Shown here piece after piece: positions 31,082 through 41,450 of a stretch of 64,000 nucleotides of DNA. Both the position numbers and the translations under genes were made by a program. Under the pieces are notes generated by a model. The model was not told where the DNA came from. It made no database searches and saw only the letters and a list, made by a program, of their open reading frames with translations. The number at the start of each line of letters is the position of its first letter. Position 1 is the stretch's first letter. The DNA comes from Leucosporidium creatinivorum. Its lineage: Eukaryota > Basidiomycota > Microbotryomycetes > Leucosporidiales > Leucosporidiaceae. Location of the stretch: NCBI GenBank assembly GCA_001600635.1, contig BCKL01000006.1:1125696-1189695 (forward strand), given 5' to 3'.

Positions 31082-31774
31082 GGGTCTCTAGTCGGGTTCT
31101 CGGGTTCTATTATCTTCTCTTTACGATTATCATTGTTGTTAGTTCTCTCCTTCCTTCCCTTTACGATCTGTTCAACGGCGCAGCGCGCTCGACACTGCTG
31201 GCGAGTGTGTGGGTTTCTCTTTCTTGGTAGGCGATGAGCTGAGCTCCCGGGTGTGTACGTTGCTTTTTGGTCAACTGGAAAACCATGGTCTATTCGTCTT
31301 ATATCTGCCTTGGCCGTGCGAAGTTGGGAGCGAGACCAATGAGAGGTGAGAGCCCGGCGATGATGGAGAGTAGGAAGAGGAGAAGCCACCGAGATGGGGA
31401 AGCTACGAGAACAGCTCGAACTCGCTATACAGTACTTTGAGGCTCCCCTACCCGGCTCCCGCTTCTGTTAAAAGGCTACAGCTCGTCGTCGCCAGCCTCG
31501 GCGATGGAATCAAGGGGGAGAGGGCAGCTTGGCTTAGCCTCTCTCTGCTTTCTCATCGCGACATTTCCTTGTTCTCTACTAAAGTTCCATCTAGCCATCA
31601 CTCCGTCTGCAGACCCCGCCTCTTCGACCCAGCTTACCTCAGCTCCCCCACCCTCGAGTCAACTTCGGGCGATCTGCTCGCGAGATCTGCCTACTCTCTT
31701 GCGCTCCTTCCACATCGCTGCTACAGTTCGGGCGCACCTGGATCTCGCTAAGTCCCCTGCTCCTACGACCTAGC
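31082..31774. other. Intergenic region
   Basis: 693 bases between tandem plus-strand genes. It contains the 3' UTR of the secreted repeat gene and the promoter of the arrestin-like gene. A CTACAG word occurs at about 31,722, near the next start. No ORF of note. Confidence 0.5.
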
Positions 31775-33395
31775 ATGGCCATCAAAGCGCTGTTCAAATC
31801 GGCCTCACCCAGCGTCGTCGTAACACTGAGCGAGGACCTCTTATTCGTCCATCCCACGCTCGCTGAGGTCGAGCTCACCACACCGGGGACTAGTCGGGAT
31901 CCAATCCTCTTTGGCACTGCTTTACTCTCCCTTCCCGCCTCGAGAGCGGTCAGCAAAGTGAGGGTGGTGTTTGAGGGATTGACGGACGTATCCGCTGGCT
32001 CGGGTCATCCTTATGAGACGACTACGGCGTTGCATAAAGAGCTTGAGTTGGATCTGAAGGGCGAGGCTGTAGAGGTGGGGGAGCATGCGTGAGTTCTGCT
32101 GGATGAGACCTGCCGCGAGGGCCGCCGTGCAGGATGAGCTCTCGAGTTGGCGAGCTGACACTTTAAATTCTCGTAGGTTCAACTTCTCTTTCATCGCGTC
32201 ATCGAACTCGGCGCCGTATCAGCGGTGCAACTACGGCCGAACTCGCTATTCTGGTGAGCGCCGAGCTTTCCTCCCGCCGAGCTGTGAGCTTACGCCCCTG
32301 CTCCACAGTCAAAGCTACCGTCACCTTCGCTTCTACGCTCAAGAGCTCCATCAGCTCACCACCGGTCGCCGTCTACGTTACTGCAAGCCCTCAAGGACCA
32401 GGAGAGGTTCCCCTTCCAGCCGACATCTCGCTTCAGCATTTCGACGAAGCTTTAGGGGTACGTTCAGCACTTCATCCGACCCCTTAGGTCTCGCTGAACA
32501 AGTGCTCTTCCCCTCGTAGCCCGTAGGTGTCGGCTTCGCTTCGCCTCACCTCACCGTCGCCTCCCTCATCTCGGTCCGGCTCTCCCTCCTCGGCGCTCCC
32601 ACCAAGCTCAACATCATCGCCATCAAATGCTTTGTTTCCCAACAATTCGCCATCCACTACATCAATGGCAAGGTCATCCATCCCCCGCCAGGCCGCTACG
32701 ACCTCCGAGCAGTCGACCCATCCTCCGCTCCTTCGCTCTGCGTTCCCGTCAGTCAGATGGCGAGGAACTTGCCATCCAAACCGCTCACGCCCAACTCCAA
32801 GTACCCCCGCCCCCTCCCTCTGCCCGCCGACCTTCCGCTCATCGACCCCGAACCGCTCGTCGAAGTCGAGAAGGGCGAGCCGTACACCTTCTCGAGAGTT
32901 ATGAGGATCCCTATTGATGATCACGTGAGGGCTTCTACGTTGGAAGGGAGTGAGACACCGATTAGGGTGTCGCATAAGCTGTTGGTGGAGGTGAGGTATA
33001 GAGCGGAGGGAGGGACGGAGGATAAGATCTTCCTGTTCGGCAAGGACGTGACGATTGGAAGCGTGAGTCATTCTCCCACCTCCTCCTTGAGAATCAATCT
33101 GACTCCCCTCGCTTCACAGTGCTGCAGCCTAGCCGACTCGATCTGGCTCCCAGCCTACAACAGCTCCCCATCGCCGAAGCTCATCCTCGAACCCTTCCCT
33201 TCGCCCTGCTGCTGCACAATCGACACCAAGGAGCTCTTCGATCGAGACGGAGTAGCCCTGCAACGAGCTGCGTCGATAGGCCAGCCGAGCAGCGAGGCGA
33301 GGATATTGGGGCAGGACAAGTCGCCGGGTTTTACAGATGGAGCCACGCTCGCCATGCCTTTATCAGCACGACAGTCAGCAGATCTCCTTGTGTAG
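31775..33395 (+). CDS. Arrestin-like protein (alpha-arrestin type)
   Basis: Exons encode a beta-rich protein: MAIKALFKSASPSVVVTLSE, a strand-rich segment with PILFGTALLSLPASRAVSKV and RVVFEGLTDVSAGSGH, then FNFSFIASSNSAPYQR, VKATVTFASTLKSSISSPPV, ASPHLTVASLISVRLSLLGA, IAIKCFVSQQFAIHYINGKV, SRVMRIPIDDHVRASTLEGS and TPIRVSHKLLVEVRYRAEGG, ending with a Cys-rich CCSLADSIWLPAYNSSPS and a Ser-rich tail. The order fits the N and C lobes of fungal arrestin-domain proteins. Alpha-arrestins usually carry a Rsp5-type ubiquitin ligase to membrane transporters; I see no clear PPxY here, so that role is uncertain. Introns near 32,091-32,175, 32,247-32,311, 32,458-32,519 and 33,064-33,119. Convergent with the Hem25-like gene. 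Confidence 0.65.
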
Positions 33396-33505
33396 TATCC
33401 GTGCACTCATGTTGTGACCTAAGTAGCCCTCTTCACCTTCGCCGACCTCCATCGAGAGAAAGTTGCGAACGATATAGTTTCCCTTTTCTATCGCGCCGAG
33501 GCGCT

Positions 33506-34813
33506 CTAACCACCACCACTACGCTCTTCCGCCGCTCTAAGCTTCGCCCTCGATTCTCCCAATCCCACAACACCTTCATACACCGCCCATCCAATACCAG
33601 CGCTCCCTGCTTTCCTCACCACCCGCAGCCCTCCTCCTTCCCAAAAGCCTCGAATTCCTCCCGAGCGGTAGACGATGTTGATGGAGGTGAGGAGTGATGT
33701 ATATGTTTGAGGAGAGATTTGTCGCCGGGTTTTGATGAGGTCGAAAGGGGTGGTGAGCAGGGTGGAGAGTAGTGAAGCCGAGGCGCCTGCGAGCGGAAGG
33801 GTCAGTCTCGGCCGAGAGAGGGACGAAATCCAGCGAGGACTCACCTGCTACACCGCCTCCTACTGCTCCTCCTCCTCCATCGCCTCGGATACCCAAGATC
33901 CGCCGTCCTCGCTCGTAGAAGACGATGAACAGGCCGGCGCCGGGAGCGTCGCGAAGAGCTGTTGGTACGGCTCCTCGCCAGAGAGACTTAATGCCGCCTG
34001 ACGTATAGAGTTGGCGAAGAGCGGAGAAGGAAGAAGGAGCGGAGGCTGAGCCACGAGGGAGGGAAGTAGAGGACTGTCGCGAGAAGGGAGGGTCAGCGAC
34101 GAACGCCGAAGGGCCGAAAGCGAGACGACTCACCTCGGAAAGCGTCTTGAGGAGAGTGAAGGGCATTAAGATGAACCCTACGCCCGTGCGAGCAGTGCTG
34201 CCTACGAGCAGATCGCCTGCCGTCGTGAGCTTGACCTTGCCGCCGGCATTCGTCGGTAATGGCGCTCCCTTTGCTCGAAATTGAGGGAATTGGCCGACGA
34301 ATGTACGAAACCGTGAGAGCGTGAGGAAGTACATCGACACGCCGGGCACGTTGCTGATGAATGACGAAGGGGAGTCAACATCGGCCTTCGAGCCTGACGC
34401 AGAGCGAAAGCAGCAGCCGCTACGTACCGATACAGCGTAGGCGTAGTTCCTCGCCATAGACCTCTTGCTCCATCTGTTCGCACCACCTCCTTGACCGTCC
34501 CCCAGATCTTTGCCTTTGATTTGAGCCCCGCTTGCAGCTGCTCCTTCCCGACTTCGCCGACGGCTTTCGAAGTGGATGCTACCGGTCCATGCTCTTGCTG
34601 TACGCGAGTTTTAATGACTGTGCAGCTCTGCAGGTCAGCGGGCGAGCTCCAAAGGCCGTCGATGTAGAGCTCACGGTCAAGAGGCTGCAAGGCGAGAACG
34701 CTGGCTGCTCCCGAGACGGCGCCTGATGCGAGATGCCAGGTAGCGGAGAGTGGCACCTTCTTGTGTGTATCTAGCGGTGGCTGTTGACCGAGCTCGGCTG
34801 TCGACTTGGACAT
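33506..34813 (-). CDS. HEM25: Mitochondrial carrier, SLC25A38/Hem25 type
   Basis: Three carrier repeats are visible. Repeat 1: WHLASGAVSGAASVLALQPL followed after an intron by DVIKTRVQQ, the PxDxxKxR signature. Repeat 2: NVPGVSMYFLTLSRFRTFVG, LLVGSTARTGVGFILMPFTL and a degenerate LLKT signature, then IKSLWRGAVPTALRDAPGAG. Repeat 3: ASASLLSTLLTTPFDLIKTR, then GIRGFWEGGGLRVVRKAGSA. The VPGVSMYF and MPFTLLKT forms are typical of SLC25A38/Hem25, the inner-membrane glycine carrier that feeds heme synthesis. Start chosen at MSKSTAELGQQPP. At least four introns. Divergent from ARL2 over 288 bp. Confidence 0.85.
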
Positions 34814-35101
34814 GCGAAGATGAACGAGGAAGGCAAGGAGCGAAAGCGGTTCGGAGGGGGCGGTTGGGTCCAGGTCGCTATTGCTGCAGGGCTCGCTGAG
34901 GAGCAGAGGGCGGTCCGCTGTATCCACAGAATTCTCTGAGGCTGCTCCGCAGCTTGCTTGGGCTGCTTGGAACTCGCGAGCCCCTCCTCCTTTCGCGCCG
35001 CTCCGCCGAATCGCTCTATCTCTCCTGCTTCTCCCACGTCTCTTCGCTTGGCCTTGGTTCGGAACCCAAGAGCTACAGCTCACTGCTCGCTCCCTGCTGA
35101 G

Positions 35102-35993
35102 ATGGGCCTGCTCACCATCATCCGCAAGACACGGCTGAAGGAGAAGCAGATCCGTGTCCTGATGCTGTGAGTTGCCTCTTGCTGCCCGCTGACAGCTTCG
35201 GGCGACGAGCTCAACCTTTCTTCGCATCTACAGGGGACTCGACAATGCTGGCAAGACGACCATCGTTAAGCGCATCCTCGGCGAGGACGTCAACGAAGTC
35301 TCGCCGACTCTGGGCTTCAACATCCGCACCATCATCCATCAAGGCTACTCACTGAACGTCTGTAGGTGATCTTCTACTACTGGGCTACCTCCCACTGCTC
35401 TGCTGACCGCTGCCGACGTCTCGCAGGGGACATTGGAGGCCAAACCTCGCTCCGACCTTACTGGCGCAACTACTTTGAGACGACGGATGCTGTGATCTGG
35501 GTGGTGGACTCGAGCGATAGGGAGAGGATGGAGGACTGTCGGCGAGAGCTGAGGGAGCTGCTGCAGGAGGAGGTGAGCTCGTTCTTTCGGCTCCGAGCCC
35601 TTTCGCCGACTTGCTAACCCCTCGCTTTCTCGGTGCAGAGGCTATCGGGAGCCAGTCTGCTCGTCTTCGCCAACAAGCAGGACATTGCGGGAGGGATGAC
35701 GAGCGCGGAAATCTCGGCGGTGAGCTTCCTCTTGAGCTCGGCGATGGCGCTCCCGCTGACCTCTTCCTCTCGCGCAGGCTCTCCAACTCCCTTTACTCCT
35801 CTCTCACACCTCACATATCCAAGCATGCTCAGCAAGATCAGCTTCGACGACCGAAGGCGACCAGCGGATATGGGATGGCCTTGACTGGGTCGTCAAGGAG
35901 GTCGCAAGGAGGGTCTACTATGGCACCGGAGGGGGCATGCCAATGGCTAGTGAGGTGCAGGGTAAGGTGACGAGGTCGTCGTTGGATGTATGA
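35102..35993 (+). CDS. ARL2: ARL2-like small GTPase (Cin4/Alp41)
   Basis: Five exons encode about 185 residues: [20 protein letters not shown] (Gly2 present), the P-loop [29 protein letters not shown] (switch I Thr), [20 protein letters not shown] (switch II), [38 protein letters not shown] (the NKxD motif), and a last exon with [20 protein letters not shown] (the SA motif), [16 protein letters not shown] and a tail ending SSLDV. ARL2 acts with tubulin-folding cofactors in microtubule assembly. All GTPase motifs are intact. The sequence from 35,672 (within the NKxD exon) to the 3' end is present again, inverted, at 47,057-47,380. Confidence 0.93.
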
Positions 35994-36900
35994 GTGTCTC
36001 GGGTTCGACGTTGAGCAATCTCTGTTGTACATTAGTGAGCTTCTCGACTCAGCTTCGGCGTTCGACTCGCGCTGACTTGCGCTCCTTCTCGGGCTCCCTC
36101 AGTCCTTGCAAACCGCCGATCTCGTTTCAACCTCATTCTACCTGCGATCGTAGGTACTGGCNNCNATCCTTGCCACCTTCTTNGCCATCTCGGGGGTCAT
36201 ANGCGAGCCTGCTGGGTTCAAGCTGCGCTGAAGGCCGCCGTGTANGTCCTTCATNANCCCCTCACTNTTCGAGCCAANGTGCGGCTCTATGCTGTGGAGA
36301 AGGGCCCCAATCTTGGTANGGCACGCCTCGGCGAAGTTGACCTCGGCCTCCCCCTCGAGGTGACTGTTGAACGTCTTGGCGGCGAGTTGCAGGTAGCATT
36401 GATAGGCCAGGCGCTTGAGAGTTTGGTGGATACTGTATGGGAGCGTTACAGCCTCAGGATCGCGGTCTCGCATGTACAGGCGATGCTCGACGAAGGCGAC
36501 GAGGGCGAAGGCGAGGAGGGGGAGCTGGCGAGGATTGGGTCCGTATCCAGTGTACATGGTGCCGACGCACTGCTTGCGCATGGTGACGATCATGAAGGGC
36601 ATGGTCGAGAGCTTGAGAGCGTAGTCCGTCTGTACACACGAGGCAGTTTTCGTCAGCTCGGCGTTGATCCTCGAGGCGCAGAAGAGACGAACCTGGCCAA
36701 ACTTGTCATGCCAAAACTTCTGCTTCTCCGCCATCATACCTGTAGACGGCACTGTAGGATGGTCAGTCTGGAGAACTTTTATCTGTCAGCGAGTCAACTC
36801 ACCCAGGTACTAGGCCCACTCCACCTCGGCGTCGGTGAGCGCTGGAGGGCTGTACTCCTCTTTCCCGCAGAGGTGCTGATGAATCGGCCAGAGCTATAGT
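35672..36900 (+). repeat. Left arm of a ~1.2 kb near-identical inverted repeat
   Basis: Covers the last two ARL2 exons, the ARL2/A2 intergenic bases and the 3' half of MYND gene A2. The same sequence occurs in reverse at about 46,150-47,380. Positions add to about 83,050 (for example N at 36,162 pairs with N at 46,888), so the arms are colinear. Even the scattered N occupy matching positions. Identity is near complete through ARL2 and the A C-terminus and falls off gradually toward the MYND exons. Confidence 0.9.
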
Positions 36901-37070
36901 AGAGCAGTAACCTCGTCAGCAAAAGACGCACTCGAACGCTCCACCGCGCTTCGAGGACTCACCAGCTTCTGATGCTCCTGGCTGCAGACGTACAGCTTCT
37001 TGCACTGCAGGCAGGCGTTCTTGGAGAACATCCCACACACCACACATTCCTTGTTCTGGAACGGTTCCAT
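36138..37070 (-). CDS. MYND-finger protein, type A, pair 2 (A2; internal stop)
   Basis: Starts MEPFQNKECVVCGMFSKNAC, then LQCKKLYVCSQEHQKL, an intron, and LWPIHQHLCGKEEYSPPALT: the MYND finger. The second exon continues DAEVEWA and then reads TAG where paralog A3 has GAG (Glu). Beyond it the gene is colinear with A3: exons with STGMMAEKQKFWHDKFGQ, TDYALKLSTMPFMIVTMRKQ, LLAFALVAFVEHRLYMRDRD, SIHQTLKRLAYQCYLQLAAK and a C-terminus ending ASTYDRR, containing N bases. Unless the stop is a sequencing error, the product is only the finger plus about 20 residues. A3 gives the full-length comparison (about 270 residues). Shares a 114-bp spacer with B2. Confidence 0.6.
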
Positions 37071-37184
37071 TCCTGTAGTCGAGCTTGAGCAGACGAGGTG
37101 AAACGTAAGAGGGCAAGAGAGGGAGCGAGCGATTTCGTCTCTCTCCCTTCTTCCTCTCGCTCGTCTCTCGACTCGACTACAGGA
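37071..37184. promoter_or_regulatory. Shared spacer of MYND pair 2, bounded by 17-bp inverted repeats
   Basis: 114 bp between A2 and B2. A perfect 17-bp inverted repeat covers both start codons: 37,067-37,083 is the reverse complement of 37,172-37,188 (ctcgactacaggaatgg). The inner part has the family words 'gagcagacgaggtgaaacg' and 'gcgagcgatttcgtctctct' and a CT tract. In pairs 1, 3 and 4 the A-side end is 'tcgagtc' or 'cgagtcgaag' instead, so the A2 leader looks replaced by the B leader. Confidence 0.65.
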
Positions 37185-38143
37185 ATGGCGACTGCTACTC
37201 GGGAGTGCGCTGTCTGTCCTGCTACATCCAATCTGAAGGCCTGCTCTAGGTGCAAGGAGGCCTTCTACTGCTCTACAGACCACGCCAAGCTGGTGAGTCT
37301 GAGCTCGGCCTTTCGTTCGCCCCGAGGAATAGCTCCTCTCTTCCCCCACTTCGCACTCCGCTGACTCGCTCTTCTGTACTCGACTACAGTTCTGGCCTCT
37401 GCACAAATTCTTTTGTGGAACAGGCGTCGCTGTGTGGGAAGAACCCGAGCTCACTAGCGCCGAGCTCGAAGCTCTTCGGGCTCTGGAAGAATGTTGGTGG
37501 CTCGATTTCTCGCCTTTAGGCTTCGCTGACCTTTGCACCTCTGCTTAGACCGCTCGCCTGGGCTGCTGACTGTCTGCGACGTCAAGGACGTACTCGGTCT
37601 GTACGTTCCGTGGTGGCCGAAGGTGAGTCTGTGTCTCGCGCGCTTTGTGCACACCATCGTCGTGCTGAAACCACTCACATCTAGCACGACATCTGGTCAA
37701 CTCCGTCGGACCCCCGCTGTACGCCTCGCGAGCTCCACTGGGTTCGCGCAGCCAGCCGTGAGGTTCTCGAAACGAACCGAGCGCACTTTGACATCGTTGG
37801 GCAGCAGTCCGCGCCTTGCGCCATTCCCGCCCCCCTCGAAAACGACCGACCCACCCCGGGCGCCTCCCCTGCACGAGCTAGGCTCTACAGGCCCTCATTC
37901 ACCGGCTCGCAGGGCGACGAGCTCCAACACCGTTTCCTCGCTCAACTCCTCATCTACGACTACCTCATTCGACGCACGGACGGCAATGGCCGACCGGACT
38001 GCAGCACAAGAGAAGGGCGTGATCGAGTTTCAACAGCTGTCCGCAGGCTCCTTGCTCTGGCTGAAGAGGGCCGAAAGACGATGGACAGGCAGGGGCACGA
38101 GACTTTGAGCAGAATGTCGGCCCCCGCTGAGTATCTCATCTAA
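37185..38143 (+). CDS. MYND-finger protein, type B, pair 2 (B2)
   Basis: MATATRECAVCPATSNLKAC, SRCKEAFYCSTDHAKL, intron, FWPLHKFFCGTGVAVWEEPE: a complete MYND finger with the same His ligand change as its relatives. Further exons give LTSAELEALRALEE, a short exon with KDVLGLYVPWWPK, and a long last exon: HDIWSTPSDPRCTPRELHWV, REVLETNRAHFDIVGQQSAP, LQHRFLAQLLIYDYLIRRTD, VRRLLALAEEGRKTMDRQGH, ending SAPAEYLI. The C-terminal layout matches the orphan copy and B4. No break seen. Head-to-head with A2. Confidence 0.72.
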
Positions 38144-38611
38144 TAACGCTTACCGTTGACTGAAAAGTGCAATACGTATCTCACGAGATGTGGATGATCT
38201 TGCTGAGCCGAGTAGCGAGCACCTGTGGACGCTGTCCTGATCCGACGCCGAAGCGATCGCCGAAAACTGACTTCCAGAGCACTGAAGGTGCCCAAAGGTT
38301 GCGGGATCCCTCTCTACGTTCGGAAGACATACATTATTGCTTGCTTGTGACCCATTACCGGCTACAGTGCAGCCTGACAGCAGTTTCGACGAGATCTTCG
38401 GCGATGACTTCGGCGAGGCAAGCAAAACAGGGTGTGGCTGTGGAGCTGCTTCATTGAGCTGCTCTCTGGAGAGGGTGAAACCTATCCGCGTAGACGTTGC
38501 TAGGACTGTCGCCGAGCCCCTAACTGGCATACGAGAGGCCACGAAGTCGCCCTTTGTCTCTTTCCCTCCTTCCTCTCGCCGCTCCCTGCTCGACTCGAAT
38601 CGCCTACAGCG
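38144..38611. other. Intergenic region upstream of the orphan MYND gene
   Basis: 468 bases. The last 60 (tttgtctctttccctccttc to cctacagcg) match the B-side half of the pair spacers. I find no trace of a type A gene on the minus strand, so the partner was lost or never copied. Confidence 0.5.
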
Positions 38612-39586
38612 ATGGCACCGACCAAGGAATGCGCACTATGTCCATCTATCGACGTGAAAGCCTGCTCTCGATGTAGAGAAGCCTATTACTGCTCTACAGA
38701 GCATGCCAAGTTGGTGAGCTCGGGCCTCCCCACACGCCTCCCCACACGCGCTGAACTCGCTTTTGTTCTCCCTCGCCTGCTTTTCTACAGCTATGGCCGG
38801 TTCATAAGAACTTCTGTGGAAAGGATGTAGAGCTGTGGTATGAAGAAGAGCTCACCAAGGGCGAGGTTGAGGCTCTTGACGCTCTCGGAGATCGTGGGTC
38901 TCTCTCGCTCGGCTCGCAAGCCACGCTCTGGCTGATGGCATCTCTCTGCTCGCAGATCACTGCTCAGAGTGTAACGTCAGTGCACCAGCCATGAGGAAAG
39001 TGCTTCCTGAGTATCTGCCAGGCTGGCCCGAGGTGAGCTTCGGCTTTACCCTCATCTTTGGCTCCGCTCGTCTGCTAACTCCCTAGACCTCCAACAGAGC
39101 CTCTGGACATTTCCTGAAGCCTCTCCTCCATCTTCCACCCCCCGCCTCCAAAGTTGGGTCCGCTCCAATGGCCGACAGCTCCTCTTCGACATCACCGAAG
39201 CGCACCGCTCGATCGGGAAGAGCCACCTACTGCCGTGCATCAACTCCCCAATCCCTAAGCACAACTCTGAGCTCCCCGTCTCCGCCCGAGGGTCGACTTT
39301 TCATCCCAACTCTACACCCTCACCGCTCGGCGAGCTTTTCATCCGCCGTTTCTTGGTGCAGGTGTTCAATTTTGATCATCTTGTGAGAGTGGTGGAGAGG
39401 AATGGGCCTATTGTGGATATGAGCTTTGAGGGATTGGGGCATGTCAAGGTTGTGTTGGATAGATTGAGGAAGATGGAAGCGGAGAGTAAGAGCGTGCTGC
39501 AGTTGACGGGTCAGAGGGGCGTTAAGATGGTGTTGATGAGGATGGAGAATGTGTTGAATGATATGACGAGGGGGATTTGTCTTTAG
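38612..39586 (+). CDS. MYND-finger protein, type B, orphan (no divergent partner)
   Basis: MAPTKECALCPSIDVKACSR, CREAYYCSTEHAKL, intron, LWPVHKNFCGKDVELWYEEE: a full MYND finger with His at the sixth ligand. Later exons: LTKGEVEALDALGDR, CSECNVSAPAMRKVLPEYLP, then SLWTFPEASPPSSTPRLQSW, VRSNGRQLLFDITEAHRSIG, LGELFIRRFLVQVFNFDHLV, RLRKMEAESKSVLQLTGQRG and an end at MTRGICL. The C-terminal pattern follows B2 and B4, though more diverged. All introns look usable. It lies in tandem after B2, so a B-only tandem duplication is likely. Confidence 0.7.
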
Positions 39587-39820
39587 GTAGACTGCTAAAA
39601 GGCATAGACGGTGACCCAGCAATGTAGGCCGTCGAACGGCGAGTGCAGAGCCGAGCTCTTAACCGAAGCCTCTGGCGAACCTCTCACGCTCAACGGCAAA
39701 CGTCCCACAAAAGCATGTACATATCAAGGTGACTACCTTCAACCTCCGCTACCGCCTTCCAGCTCCCCTGCCCCTCCTCATCGCCGAACCCCGCCTCCCT
39801 GGACCCCTACCCTCGCTCAA

Positions 39821-41228
39821 TCAATCATCCTCGGGCGTAGGGCTCAGAGTGATGACATTAAACTGGATCGAGTCGGAGAGGGAGACGATCTGTTTGACGA
39901 CTTGGGCGGCGTCCTGCGCGTGGTAGTGAGCGTGGCGAGCGAGATCCGGCAGTCGAGGAGGGGAGGAGGGAGAAGCGGGACGGGGCGAGGGAGGGCGCAG
40001 GGAGTAGGTGGAAGAGACGAAAAGTCAGCACTCTACTACACGGTTGAGAAAGATGGATGAGTCAAAGCTCACCTCCAGAAGCCCCTCCCGAATCTTGCCA
40101 TGGTTGACAGGCGAATTCCTCCTGCCGTCGAGCTCAATCAACGCGCCGTCGTGCTCTACAAAGGTGACGAAATGGAGGTCGACTTCCACGTCAAGGTCGG
40201 GGGTCTGTGGCGGCGTTGGGTGAGGTGAGGGGCGGGTGGAGGACATGGTGAGCGTTGGCGGGAGAGGGTGAGGGGGAGGGAGGCGGCGAGGTGGATAGGG
40301 GAAGGTGAAAGATGGTCAGCATCGAACGAGAAGGAGGGAGCGGGAGAAGCTGTCTAACGCACAGCAGTCTGCCCGCTCTGGGCCGTCTCGGTGTGCACGC
40401 GCTCGAGGTCCTGGTTGTTGGAAATGAGGGCCGCGCGCTCCATGGGGCTCTGTAGGTTCGCGCACGTCGCATAGGATTGATTTCGGTCGAGTTGGAGGGG
40501 ACAGGGAGGACGTGAGACGGCGAAGGCGTCAGCGAACGACCGAGAGGACAGGGAGAGCGAGAGCCGAACCTTGTCGATGCAGTCCTCGAACATCCTCTTC
40601 AGAGGTCCGTCGGCCAGGGGGACGCCGCAGTTGGCTAGAGCGTGGAGAAGGGCAAAGGTGCCGCAGGCGTTGCCGACTGTGAAGGAAAGAGGAGGGGGTT
40701 AGCGCTGCTCGGCGGAGAAGGAGGCAGGGAGGGGAATGGAATGGAGGCGTGAAGTGGGCGGTGTAGAAGTGGGGATGGGAGAGCCGTACTAGTTTGCTTG
40801 AAGCTGTAGCATGCGAAGGAAGAGCGTCAGTAGTGAGTATTCGGCGCTCAAGCTCACGGCCGCCGAGCTCGGCGCTGGCTGCGAACTCACTAGATGACAT
40901 CTGCCACTCCCTCAACACCATCCTCCAAGATCTGCTCGTCCTGCGCTTTCCTCTGCTTCTCATACGCCTCGGTAATGGGGAACAACAGCAGAACCGCCTG
41001 TTCTCATGCGCCCGCTCACACTTGGTCAGCGGTGCTCTTCACTGCTCGAGAGCAACAGACAGGGCAAGAGGGCACCTTTACGGGCTGCTTGACCCATGCC
41101 AGGACCTCGGGATCCAAGCCGTAGCAGTCCTGCCAGCTGTAGATTGAAGTGTCGACTCCGAGGTCTTGGGACCAGGCGTTCATCGACTGGGGGTTGGATT
41201 CGAGGGGGAGCCAACGAGGTGCGGCCAT
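39821..41228 (-). CDS. YUH1: Ubiquitin C-terminal hydrolase (UCH-L3/Yuh1 type)
   Basis: MAAPRWLPLESNPQSMNAWS, then SIYSWQDCYGLDPEVLAWVK, AVLLLFPITEAYEKQRKAQD, a tiny exon with YSFKQT (oxyanion Gln), VGNACGTFALLHALANC (catalytic Cys), LADGPLKRMFEDCIDK, SPMERAALISNNQDLERVHT (crossover loop), VDLHFVTFVEHDGALIELDG (catalytic His and Asp) and an end at TLSPTPEDD. All three catalytic residues and the Gln are in place. Family C12 cysteine proteases remove small adducts from ubiquitin or NEDD8 C-termini in the cytosol. Length about 230 residues is normal. Divergent from CCT2 over 222 bp; convergent with the orphan MYND gene. Confidence 0.92.
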
Positions 41229-41450
41229 TGCTGTAGGATGTTCTGTAGGTCGGTAGAGCTGAGAGAGAGAGACAGAGACGAGAAGATTGTCAAGCAGTGA
41301 TGGAGCGGAGGTCAAGAAACGATGGAGCGCGCAAGTCGGCTTGTTCTCACCCCTCATCGCCTAGTCACCTTCGAATCGACTACAGGCTCCCACTCTACCC
41401 CACTCTACCCCCTCTTCTACTACCGTCCTACAGATATCACCTAGCGGATC

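Noticed and set aside
38150-38542. Minus-strand frame as a decayed type A partner of the orphan MYND gene
   Set aside because: No Cys-x2-Cys pairs or other finger residues are present.
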